This document shows, one piece after another, positions 50,452 through 59,519 of a stretch of DNA of 64,000 bases (the stretch's first letter is position 1; every line of letters starts with the position of its first letter). Under the pieces are notes generated by a model. It saw only the letters and a list, made by a program, of their open reading frames with translations. It was not told the origin of the DNA and did not search any database. The translations under genes and the position numbers were made by a program. Origin of the DNA: Trypanosoma brucei gambiense DAL972 (Eukaryota; Euglenozoa; Kinetoplastea; Trypanosomatida; Trypanosomatidae); NCBI RefSeq assembly GCF_000210295.1, contig NC_026741.1, positions 1,798,001 through 1,862,000 on the forward strand, given 5' to 3'.

Positions 50452-51390
50452 ATGCCCCCACACAGGAAGCATCCAGCGCGCGGACGCTCGCCACGAAATA
50501 AAAGATATAACGGTGAAGGTAAGCCGGCAACCAAGCGTGGTCGAAGTTGGAGCAAGCAACCGTCGGGCCCTCTGACCACTAACTGCGATGGCGAAGCATC
50601 ATCATACACGACAGCGGGCACACCACCGGTAGCGAGCGATCATAAATTTTGCAAGAAAACCAGGAGTACGAAACCATCGCTGGAGGTTACTCGCACACAC
50701 ATTGCCCCCAACACTACTACTGCTGCTGAGGTCATCCCAAATGCAAGCGTTACCTCCGCAGTTGGAAGTGCGGGAGGCACTGAAACGGCAGCCACCCCGA
50801 CAGCGAAGGGTGCCGACAATCTGAGCGATACCGATATGGAGAAGTACAATGATCTACAGCGGCTTCTACGGCGAATTATTGCTCTGGAATTTAGTGAAAG
50901 GTGTACGCAGCGCTCCATCACTGTCGTCACCATGATATGCGAAACGCTCTGCACGGACCCTGTAGCCATTGTAAAGGTGATGGAGGTGGTGGACCAATGT
51001 TTCGGTGAAGCAGTGCGAGGTCAGGAGCCGAGACTGCTCATGCATTATTGGTACATACTGGATGCCATCCTGAAACACTTCAATGGAAAGCCTCATTTGT
51101 TGAAAGCGGTGCTGGTGGCTATTCCACACTTTGTCCGACAATACCTGCCGTGGCGTGGTAGCACCCTGGCAGGTCAGCCGTGGAGCGAGTATGATAAGTA
51201 CAGACCCGCGTATGAAGACATGCTTGGCACATGGAAGGTTGTACTGGAGGAGCGGGCGCTTGAAGAAATTATGAAACTGTGGAGGGAGGGTATGGGAAAC
51301 CACTACGCAGATAAAGTGGGTGATGTAGGGGCAAGGGTCCCGCTAGGCAACGCGACTGCTGATTCACAGAATTCTGATGCTGCCCACTAG
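50452..51390 (+). CDS. CID-domain protein (RNA polymerase II CTD-interaction type)
   Basis: This 312-residue protein has an N-terminal basic, Ser/Thr/Ala-rich half (1-125) and a helical domain at about 134-285 that resembles the CID fold of Pcf11, Nrd1 and SCAF proteins. Key segments are LQRLLRRIIALEFSERCTQR, ITVVTMICETLCTDPVAIVK, LLMHYWYILDAILKHF and YEDMLGTWKVVLEERALEEI, the last matching the conserved final CID helices. CID proteins bind the phosphorylated polymerase tail and act in 3'-end formation or termination; in trypanosomes the tail lacks heptads, so the partner is uncertain. The basic N terminus may be a nuclear or RNA-binding region. A longer frame starting at 50299 would add a hydrophobic leader but lies upstream of the acceptor. 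Confidence 0.75.
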   Translation: MPPHRKHPARGRSPRNKRYNGEGKPATKRGRSWSKQPSGPLTTNCDGEASSYTTAGTPPVASDHKFCKKTRSTKPSLEVTRTHIAPNTTTAAEVIPNASVTSAVGSAGGTETAATPTAKGADNLSDTDMEKYNDLQRLLRRIIALEFSERCTQRSITVVTMICETLCTDPVAIVKVMEVVDQCFGEAVRGQEPRLLMHYWYILDAILKHFNGKPHLLKAVLVAIPHFVRQYLPWRGSTLAGQPWSEYDKYRPAYEDMLGTWKVVLEERALEEIMKLWREGMGNHYADKVGDVGARVPLGNATADSQNSDAAH

Positions 51391-52715
51391 TGTGCGGAAA
51401 CACCCAACGCACCCCGTGCCCTCTTATGTTTGCTCATTGTTTTACGTGGGATTAGGGTATATTAACATGGACATTCGAATAGTAGAATAATGCCGTAGTT
51501 GTCTTTGGAACATTTTGCTGCTAGGTTCGCGAGCACCACAAATACGAACTCTGCAGTTGAATTCGGGGTGCAAACCCTCTTCCTTTTGTCGCACCGCTCA
51601 CTAAGGCCAACACACACACCAGCGACTCGGTCGGCTCCTGATAGATGGTCATCGGCCGCCAGGGCGCTGTTTGCTGTAGCGTGGTAGAGATGGGTCGTGC
51701 ACAACACATATAATTTTTTTTAAAAAAACTGCTGTCATCATCCTTTAGCTCATGTAATCTCTGCATCCGGCTCGAGTACTGCATCGTCCGAGGTGGGAGT
51801 GACTTATTCATACCGCAGCTAAACACGAGGTGCAAAGAAAAGGGGGTTTGTCTATCCGGGGGCTACCCTTTGATTTGTCCCGCGTGTGTGCAATCAGAGT
51901 GCACTTCCTGCAAGTACTTGAAAATCGTATCCAGAGGCTGTCAGTTATGCCGGTGACCGGTCGAAGCATCTGAATTTTTGCAATGAGGACAAGCCTCCTG
52001 TACGAGCTCAGTTAGTTTGAAGCTGCAGAGTATATTTAATTGGAACGGAAAATTGAAGTACCTAAGTGCCACAACCGACCATTTTCGTATAAGTTTTTGG
52101 TTTTTGGCCATTTGGCCCTCTATTTATCGAAGAGAAACACTTTGGCGACATGAAAGCGCTGTTGGCACCTAATTATCACAACCGGGGTCGTGCAAAAGTA
52201 TTTGTACAAGGAAGGGTAACGCTACTTGTGGGTAATGAGTTTTTTTTTTTTACAACCGAGCACCCCGTGCTCAGGTTTTTGGACTCCACACCGGTGGAAG
52301 TCGTGTATACACAAAAGAATTAGGTGTATTGTTGAAATATCACGCAGAAAAGTACTTGTTCTGAAGTTACGCACCCGTTGCAGCGTGTATGCAGGGTAGA
52401 GATCGTAGCACATAAAAACTATCTGCCAGATTGTGGGATAGCAAACGGTCTTGGCATCAGTCAAGTTGTTGCTTTGGCCTGATGTTTGGCAGTGCAGAGA
52501 TTTAGGGTGCAAATGAGTGTTTGCGCCTATGCACTCCTCCTCCAGATGCTCACTGTGTGATAATTACGGTACTGCACTCTTGTGTGTCGTATCTTGTGGT
52601 GATGTGTCGTTCTTTAAACTTTCCAAATGTTGGCACCGTCCACTTCCTCATCTAGCTGTGTCACTGTTTTCTCCACCTCTGTGCACATGTGTATTTTGCA
52701 GTATTGAACATAGGT
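51391..52715. other. 1.3-kb gene-free region
   Basis: No gene is recognised. Short frames exist on both strands without conserved features. The end contains a pyrimidine-rich tract (52654-52680) and AG at 52700-52701, the acceptor for VPS11. Confidence 0.5.
52654..52701 (+). promoter_or_regulatory. predicted spliced-leader acceptor of VPS11
   Basis: The tract TGTTTTCTCCACCTCTGTG is followed by TTTTGCAG, with AG at 52700-52701, fifteen bases before the ATG at 52716. It sits inside the open frame that begins at GTG 52689 and so favours the ATG start. Confidence 0.65.
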
Positions 52716-55700
52716 ATGGCTGCCGTGTGGCGGAGTTTCAAGTTCTTCAATGCGGAGCTCGTAAAAAATCCCCTATGTCGCATGGAGATGACGTGTTGCT
52801 GTTGCGGCGAAGGTTTGGTGTTTGCTGGTGGAAGCGATGGCGCCGTATGGGCCGTTGACCGCAGTAGCAATAACGAAGGCGTTAAGTGCGAATTTGGCGC
52901 ATATAAAGGCCCTGTGCTATACATGAAGTACGTTCAATCGCGGAATGTGCTGGTTACTATCGGTGACGACGACGGGGAAGATGTGTGTGTTATCCGTGTC
53001 TGGAACCTGGAAGCGGCAGCAGCACCGGGGAGGATATCACCACCGCCGTGTAATGAGCACCGTTTGTTTAGTTCGAAGCACCCGCCTCCACGAGAACGAG
53101 TACCTCTCTGCCCAATCTATGACACGGGTTCCACATCCTCTCCCACATCCAATAAGCGACGGGATGCGACGGACTGCGCCCCAACCACAAGCATTAACAC
53201 CGTTGTTGCATCTTTTGATGTTGCAGATGATCTTCAGTGTATGGCGGTGGCGCTTGTCAGCGGGGATGTTATACTTCTTCATGATGATCTGGAGCGGAAG
53301 AAGGCGCTGAGGTTGCAGCGGCTCCGTAGTAACATTGCGAAAGGCCCAATTGCTTTTGTCGGCTTTACAAGAGCAACCTATACACCAGATGCGACAACAA
53401 AGAAGACCAAGAACCAGCAGCTTTTTACCCTCAGTACGTCTCGCAGAGGAGAGGAAATGGTTACACATATAATGTATAGTGTGTACGCTGATTGTGTGAC
53501 GGTGTGGCAAGTGTCGTCCGCGGATTGCGAGGAGCACAGCTGTGATTCTTTTGGTGGTGCTTTGAGGGGCCGTTGTTGCATGACAGATGATGGCCAACTT
53601 GTTGTTGCAAGTAATGCAAGCGATCACATTACCGTATTCGGTAACAAAGAGACTCTGTCTCCGCGGAAGCAGTCACAAGGGTCGTTTGTTAGTTCACATT
53701 TTAGTTCTTCTCAAGCAGTTGAAGTGGCCGGCCGAAAATGCTTGCTTCTTTCTCACCGTGGTTACGTTGTGGTGCTGGCGCAAAGTGACGCATGGTCAGA
53801 CAGGTTTGTACTTCAGTGCTATGATCTGCCCAACCGGCTGCGCTGCCTGAGCCGCTCGCAAGAGAACTACTGCACCCATGTCGAATGGATGTTGGCCGAT
53901 TCGTCAGATATATTAGTTTTTTGTAGAGAGCCGATTCGACATGTTGAGGCAAGCAACAGCGGCAGCGTCACCGGCTACGAAAGCAAGAACATCAGGACCG
54001 CTGCTCATGCGTGCTACCAGGTCGTACGGCTTGTGGAGGTTGGTCTGGAAAAGCGACTTCAGCAGCTCTTCCAAAAAGAGTGCTACGAAATCGCGCAGAG
54101 TATCGCATGCCGATCTCAGTCAACCCCAGGTGGAAGACACCGGAAAAATCAGCAGCTACTCGATATTAAGAAACACTACGGAGACTACCTTGTGAGCAAG
54201 CGGGACTACACTGGGGCGATGAGACAATACGTGGACATCATAGGCCACGTGGAGCCGTCATATGTTATACGAGTATTCGTTGACGCACAGCAGATTGTGC
54301 CTCTCACGGGCTACCTGGAGGAGCTTCACAACACCCGAGACAACCACACCGCTCAGCGGAGTCACACTACACTGTTACTGTGCTGTTACATTCAGCTGCA
54401 TGACGAGGAGAAGCTGAACAATTTCATTCGCCGAAGTGATGTTCGCTTCGATCCTCGTACCGCAATTGACGTATGCACGGAGGCAAGGTACTATGAGGCC
54501 GCGTTGTATCTCGCAGAGAAGTATGCTAAGCCGCACGACTATGTTACGGTGCAGCTCGATCACTTGAACAACCCAAAGAAAGCCCTTGAGTTCATACAGG
54601 CGCTGTGTCTGGATGACGCTGAAGCCATATTGCGGCAACAGCACGGTAAGCACCTTGTAGCGGCACTACCGCGTAGAGCAACAGAAGTTCTCATTAATCT
54701 GTGTGTAGGTTGGAGTGGTCCCGCACGGCGCTTGGTGGGTGACGAAGTCGCGACCTCAAAGGAAGAGGGGGCCAAGCACCACAATCGTGGTGATGCAAAG
54801 GACTTTCTTCACATATTATCCGACTTCCCTGTGTGTCTTTTGCATTTCTTGCGAGCTGTGGTGAATAGCGGTGTGTTGGACGACGCAGATCCCAAACGGG
54901 AAATGGTAATTTATAATACGCTTCTGGAGATGTACGTTACACGGGAACTCAAACATGCCACTAGAGGTAACATTATCCCCATAGAAGAAGAGTCGTTTGT
55001 CGCAGAATCGTGCGAGGAGCGGCGCAAGCAGGCATATGGGTTCTTTACGGTGCACAGCGGTAGGTACGATCCATACCACGCCTTACTGCTGGCAGAGCAG
55101 CACGGCTTTGAGGAAGGTGTGTTCGTGCTTCTTCGCCGACTTAATTGCTCCACTGAGTTGATGCAATATCACGCAAAAGGGCTGGCGCACGGTGTTCCCA
55201 CTCTGGTACGACAGATAGCAAAGACAAGACTTATTGAAATTTGTCTCAACAGTACTAACGATGGTGTGGAGCAAAGTAATGACGGCTCGGGGAACGGTCC
55301 AAAGAGCGGTGGAAGTGCCCGTGAGTTGTGGTTGTCCCTGCTTTCCATGCTTGCGCACACTCCAGAAAGCGATGCCCAGGATATTAGCCAAGTACTGGGG
55401 CACATTGCCGCACAAGACGCGCTCTCACCACTATCTGTGCTCACAACACTTAACAGCAGCAACCCAGAGTTACCGCTGCACATATTTCGTGATTATGTGG
55501 TCAGGATGGTGCAACGTGAAGTGAAGCGGTCAGAGTCTATCAAAGCCCGCACGGAAGCGCGATTGAAGGAGCTGCATGAGCTTCATGGTAAATTGGACGC
55601 GTTGCAGACGCGTGTGACAACACTGCAAGCGTTCAATTGCAACCACTGTGGGTCTCCACTCGATTTGCCAGCTGTGTACTTCAGTTGCCAGCACGCGTTC

Positions 55701-56087
55701 CATCAACGTTGTCTGAATGACACAGCGAGGTGCAACGTTTGCTCTCCAGCTAACTTTGAGTTTGGCTGTGTTGATCAGCCACAATACGATGGAGAGGATG
55801 AGAGTGACAAATTCTTCCATTGCTTAGGTGGCTTCAGTTATGAAAAGGGTTTCGATGTGGTGGTGGAGCGATTTAGCAATGGTGTCACTGGCCTGCAGGG
55901 GCCCCGCAAGATGGACGCACCGTGTGATAGCAGCTCCATTGTCCATGGATTGCTCAATTCTTCTATCGACCTCGCCAGCAGTGTCAATAGAAGTAGAGGC
56001 CCAAGCGAAACCGTTTTGCTGAGTGATGATGACACCTATGATGAATCTGGCGAGTTGATGAAACCGGAGGCAGTAGAGCTGTGGTAG
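52716..56087 (+). CDS. VPS11: VPS11, core subunit of HOPS/CORVET tethering complexes
   Basis: This 1123-residue protein is VPS11, a shared core subunit of the HOPS and CORVET complexes that tether endosomes and lysosome-related compartments before fusion. The N-terminal beta-propeller (about 1-400) starts WRSFKFFNAELVKNP and contains VTIGDDDGEDVCVIRVWNLE, matching animal VPS11. The alpha-solenoid follows with HYGDYLVSKRDYTGAMRQYV, IGHVEPSYVIRVFVDAQQIV and HTTLLLCCYIQLHDEEKLNN, nearly colinear with the human protein. A coiled coil (about 940-970) precedes a C-terminal RING-type zinc domain from Cys975 (CNHCGSPLDLPAVYFSCQHA, FHQRC, CNVC). An extra acidic C-terminal tail of about 110 residues after the RING is longer than in animals. 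Confidence 0.96.
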   Translation: MAAVWRSFKFFNAELVKNPLCRMEMTCCCCGEGLVFAGGSDGAVWAVDRSSNNEGVKCEFGAYKGPVLYMKYVQSRNVLVTIGDDDGEDVCVIRVWNLEAAAAPGRISPPPCNEHRLFSSKHPPPRERVPLCPIYDTGSTSSPTSNKRRDATDCAPTTSINTVVASFDVADDLQCMAVALVSGDVILLHDDLERKKALRLQRLRSNIAKGPIAFVGFTRATYTPDATTKKTKNQQLFTLSTSRRGEEMVTHIMYSVYADCVTVWQVSSADCEEHSCDSFGGALRGRCCMTDDGQLVVASNASDHITVFGNKETLSPRKQSQGSFVSSHFSSSQAVEVAGRKCLLLSHRGYVVVLAQSDAWSDRFVLQCYDLPNRLRCLSRSQENYCTHVEWMLADSSDILVFCREPIRHVEASNSGSVTGYESKNIRTAAHACYQVVRLVEVGLEKRLQQLFQKECYEIAQSIACRSQSTPGGRHRKNQQLLDIKKHYGDYLVSKRDYTGAMRQYVDIIGHVEPSYVIRVFVDAQQIVPLTGYLEELHNTRDNHTAQRSHTTLLLCCYIQLHDEEKLNNFIRRSDVRFDPRTAIDVCTEARYYEAALYLAEKYAKPHDYVTVQLDHLNNPKKALEFIQALCLDDAEAILRQQHGKHLVAALPRRATEVLINLCVGWSGPARRLVGDEVATSKEEGAKHHNRGDAKDFLHILSDFPVCLLHFLRAVVNSGVLDDADPKREMVIYNTLLEMYVTRELKHATRGNIIPIEEESFVAESCEERRKQAYGFFTVHSGRYDPYHALLLAEQHGFEEGVFVLLRRLNCSTELMQYHAKGLAHGVPTLVRQIAKTRLIEICLNSTNDGVEQSNDGSGNGPKSGGSARELWLSLLSMLAHTPESDAQDISQVLGHIAAQDALSPLSVLTTLNSSNPELPLHIFRDYVVRMVQREVKRSESIKARTEARLKELHELHGKLDALQTRVTTLQAFNCNHCGSPLDLPAVYFSCQHAFHQRCLNDTARCNVCSPANFEFGCVDQPQYDGEDESDKFFHCLGGFSYEKGFDVVVERFSNGVTGLQGPRKMDAPCDSSSIVHGLLNSSIDLASSVNRSRGPSETVLLSDDDTYDESGELMKPEAVELW

Positions 56088-56683
56088 TTGGTAGCAACAA
56101 CGTTTTCGCTGACATTATTACAGCTGTGTGATCTCTTGCGTTTGTGTTTTTGATGTTGTTTTGTTTTGCTTTTCTGCCGGGGAAACAGCGAAATCCCTTG
56201 ACCTTATCTAGTTTAATATTTCGGCTTTCGCACGTGTAACTGGGTCCGGGGAAACAGAAGCATACGCATGGGCCTACCAACGATGATTGTTACGGTTTCT
56301 CTTGCGTACAGCAACGTTGGTTGATACTAAAGGTTTTTGCCTGCTATCCGTGTGCTATTCAGGTGGTACCTTCATTTTGTCTATTACCACCATTCGTCGG
56401 TGACGACCGGTGCCACGTGCTTCCCCAGTCCCCTTTCTAGTTCGTGGACCTCACCGCCCTTTCTGATTCATTTATTGTTTGTCCTGAACAAGTTTTCTTC
56501 CAACTGAGTTTGTGGGGAAAGCGGGAGAAAGGCAGATCATCGTTCCCGGCCGTTCAGGCAAGATCCCTTTTCCTTTGAACCACGGAGGGGGAAATTAGTG
56601 CCTTTTTTTTTTAAGCACGGAGGATACGCACGCGTATACATAAAAAGGAAAGATAAAAACGAAGGTAGGATAATTGAAGAGAA
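56088..56683. other. intergenic region with trans-splice signal
   Basis: About 600 bases without a gene. The poly-T tract at 56601-56612 and AG at 56614-56615 are the likely acceptor for the next gene. Confidence 0.55.
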
Positions 56684-57133
56684 ATGTCGAAGAAGCAAGG
56701 CGCGCAGGGACTTGAGACGTCGCCTGAGCTTTCCTTCATAAAACAGGGACATCTTAACTTGCTCATTCATACAAAAGACGGGGAACAGCGACTTGTTCCA
56801 GTAGATTCTTTGGCCTTCATTGATGACCCGCAATTGGTGCGTAGCCGGACGATGGATCAGGTTAATTTCAACAGTGAGTGCATCTTCAAGGTCACTCTTG
56901 ACTTCAGTGAGCCGATTCCGTGCATAGAGGAGACAGCGGTTCGGGAGATGACCGATTGGGTATTGTGTTCCTGCAAGGGAAACAATGCTTTCTACTCACC
57001 GGTAGAGAAACGGTTGATCTTGCAGAGCTGTACAGTGTGTCTGCAAAGCAACGTCCGAGCGCTAGTTGACCCGTTTGTTGTTATGCTGCTTTATAACGAG
57101 GAAGGATGGGTAGTGGATCGTGTTCTAAAATAA
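56684..57133 (+). CDS. unknown small protein (149 residues)
   Basis: I do not recognise this protein. It is 149 residues, compact-looking, with alternating hydrophobic strands (LNLLIHTKDG, CIFKVTLDFSE, PFVVMLLYNEEGWVVDRVL) and no membrane segment, signal peptide or low-complexity region. Two Cys pairs, VLCSCKG and SCTVCLQ, occur at about 103-105 and 125-128 and could bind a metal or be fortuitous. Codon use and length look like a real gene, and the start follows a clear polypyrimidine/AG signal. A kinetoplastid-specific soluble protein is the best description. Confidence 0.72.
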   Translation: MSKKQGAQGLETSPELSFIKQGHLNLLIHTKDGEQRLVPVDSLAFIDDPQLVRSRTMDQVNFNSECIFKVTLDFSEPIPCIEETAVREMTDWVLCSCKGNNAFYSPVEKRLILQSCTVCLQSNVRALVDPFVVMLLYNEEGWVVDRVLK

Positions 57134-57566
57134 TTGGATAACCACAATTTTGTATACGATTGTAAACAAATTCGCTACTTCTGCTGAAGGGGAAAGGCGC
57201 TCTTTCAATCCATCAGAGAGACACTACATGTAGTCACAGTGTTTGGAGTTGTAGGTCAGCTGCAGAGTACCCCTTTCTGCTTTGCCCGCCGTGCATTCCC
57301 GAATTCATTCTCAACTGGCACCTCATCATCATGTGCTTTCAGGTAAAGCATGCGTGCCTTAAACCACCATATTTGTGTCTGCTGCTGGTGGAATATACTG
57401 CATGACATCATTCGGTTTAAACCTCACGTGTATTTATTCCCGCACCACATTTTCGGTATTCACTTCCACCCTCCCCCCCCCACACACACACACGCACATA
57501 TGCCACTTCTTTGCGGCTCTCTCTTTCGATTAACACACAGGTCTTCGTTACGAGGATTAAAGAAAC
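57134..57566. other. intergenic region with trans-splice signal
   Basis: About 430 bases with no gene. A C-rich/CA-repeat stretch (57470-57496) is followed by a pyrimidine-rich tract (57504-57527) and AG at 57539-57540, the likely acceptor for the kinase gene. Confidence 0.6.
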
Positions 57567-59519
57567 ATGAAAAACAACGACGCTAACCATATGCGCAAGC
57601 GGTCGCGCGAGGATCCAACGAATGCAGAAGCTGCGGAGTTTTCCGAAGACCAGGGGGTGGGCGGCCAGCAAACAGAGGTAAAAGGGACAAAATCCAGCTC
57701 AACGTCGAGGGTATCCCCTGAAATACCAGATGAGAGCGCGTGTATATACGAATACGTGAGTGGGCCAACTGCTGTTAGCACCAGCGGTGGCAACAGCGGA
57801 AATAGCCCTGGAAGCACTCACCCGTCTGAACGTAAGTTAAAGCAGGCGACGCTACCTTCCTATGGATTGGTAAACGACACTGCGGTATTCCGCAAAGAGC
57901 TTGCTGATAGAGACGCACAGATCGATGAGCTTCGCGAGAAACTGGCAGCCGTGGAGACGCGGATGTCCGAAAGGGAGACAACTCTTGTCAACACGCAGGC
58001 ACAACTACAGGAGGCTGTCGATCGCAACAATCGCTACCAGGTTGTTCTTCGTGAGGAAATGTTGAGAGCGGCCCGTCAAGAGAGATGCGGTGCCAGACGT
58101 GCCTTACATTTGAAGCAATTTGAGCTTGGACAGATAGCAGTGTGGCATAGTAACGGGCGCGAGGTGTGGGTCGAGGGCAACAAAATGAGGCAGCTCACCA
58201 TGCAGCTTGAGGAGCTTAGTGTACGCCGTGATGAAGTGGAGGAGCTCAAAAAAACGGCTGAAAAGCGGGCGCGGCAGATACTGAGGAGCAACGACGAGGA
58301 CTCGATGGCACCGGAAGTCCAAGCGGCACTGATGGAGGCGCAGGAGGCAGCTCTGCTGTACACCGCAGAGTTTGCAGCCTTGGGTAGCGCCATCCAGTCG
58401 CTAAAACAGCAGCAACAAGACTTAAATCACGAGAAAAAAGTGTTTCTTAAGGAGATCCGTCGCGTAAATGACGAAGATGCATCTGCCTTCGTGGCTGTGC
58501 CGGCTCTCGGTCACAATGGTCGATATGTAATGATGCATCTGCTCGGCAAAGGAGGCTTCTCTGAGGTGTGGAAAGCCTTTGACTTGCAGGAGGCGCGGTA
58601 CGTTGCGTGCAAAATCCATCGCGTACAGAGGGAATGGTCACAACAGGTGCGACAACACTACCGGGACCGTGCAGTTCGTGAGCTAAAAATTATGCGAATG
58701 CTGGAACACCCGCACCTTACACGGCTCTTCGATGCCTTCGACCACGGCACGGCAACGTTCGTATCGGTCATGGAATTTAGCGCGGGGACCGATCTTGACA
58801 CGCATCTGAAGCGTTGTGGCACCCTCCGTGAGGTGGAGGCGCGGTTAATAATTATGCAAGTAGTCAGTGCGTTGCGCTATTTCGCAGCACAGCATCAACC
58901 GGTCATCCACTACGACCTTAAACCGGCGAATATTCTTCTCCATTCTAGTAACCAAAGCAGTTTGCTAATCAAAATAACGGACTTTGGTCTCAGTAAGCTC
59001 ATCCCGAAGCGAGACGGGACAAACGACAATCCAACCATAGAACTGACGTCACAGGGGGCGGGAACATATTGGTATCTTCCGCCTGAGTGCTTCGACACCA
59101 CAGCAACTCCTCGGATCAGTAACAAAGTCGACGTGTGGTCATGTGGTGTTATATTCTATCAGATGTTATTTGGCCGCCGTCCATTCGCCGAAGGAGAGTC
59201 GCAGCAACAAATATGGCAAAACAAACTCATTGTTTCCTCCGCACACACCTTAACGTTTCCCGACACCCCGCGTGTCTCGCAGGAGGCGAAAGATTTAATA
59301 CAAAAGTGCCTCGAATACCACCCTGCGGACCGCTACGACGTGATGCAACTCAGTCAGGACCCGTACCTGCAGCGCAATACACGGAGGCTCTCACGCACCG
59401 AAAGGACACTCCCCGCAGCAACCCAGAATTCCTCAACAACAGTGGTGACGACTGCTGCGGCTGCCTCTGGGGTAACGCTGACAGGCTCCGTTGAGGAGAA
59501 GTTAAGTAACATCCCCTGA
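57567..59519 (+). CDS. TLK: Tousled-like kinase (TLK)
   Basis: This 650-residue protein is a Tousled-like Ser/Thr kinase, the family that phosphorylates the histone chaperone Asf1 and works in chromatin assembly and mitosis. Residues about 105-300 are coiled coil (Glu/Arg/Gln-rich), the dimerisation region typical of TLKs. The kinase domain spans about 315-610: LGKGGFSEVWKAFDLQEARY, CKIHRVQREWS, LKIMRMLEHPHLTRLFDAFD, the catalytic loop VIHYDLKPANILLHS with Asp450 (HYD rather than HRD is normal for TLKs), DFG at 472-474, and GAGTYWYLPPECF. The first 100 residues are polar and include KRSREDP, a possible nuclear signal. All catalytic residues are present. T. brucei has two TLK genes and this could be either. 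Confidence 0.94.
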   Translation: MKNNDANHMRKRSREDPTNAEAAEFSEDQGVGGQQTEVKGTKSSSTSRVSPEIPDESACIYEYVSGPTAVSTSGGNSGNSPGSTHPSERKLKQATLPSYGLVNDTAVFRKELADRDAQIDELREKLAAVETRMSERETTLVNTQAQLQEAVDRNNRYQVVLREEMLRAARQERCGARRALHLKQFELGQIAVWHSNGREVWVEGNKMRQLTMQLEELSVRRDEVEELKKTAEKRARQILRSNDEDSMAPEVQAALMEAQEAALLYTAEFAALGSAIQSLKQQQQDLNHEKKVFLKEIRRVNDEDASAFVAVPALGHNGRYVMMHLLGKGGFSEVWKAFDLQEARYVACKIHRVQREWSQQVRQHYRDRAVRELKIMRMLEHPHLTRLFDAFDHGTATFVSVMEFSAGTDLDTHLKRCGTLREVEARLIIMQVVSALRYFAAQHQPVIHYDLKPANILLHSSNQSSLLIKITDFGLSKLIPKRDGTNDNPTIELTSQGAGTYWYLPPECFDTTATPRISNKVDVWSCGVIFYQMLFGRRPFAEGESQQQIWQNKLIVSSAHTLTFPDTPRVSQEAKDLIQKCLEYHPADRYDVMQLSQDPYLQRNTRRLSRTERTLPAATQNSSTTVVTTAAAASGVTLTGSVEEKLSNIP

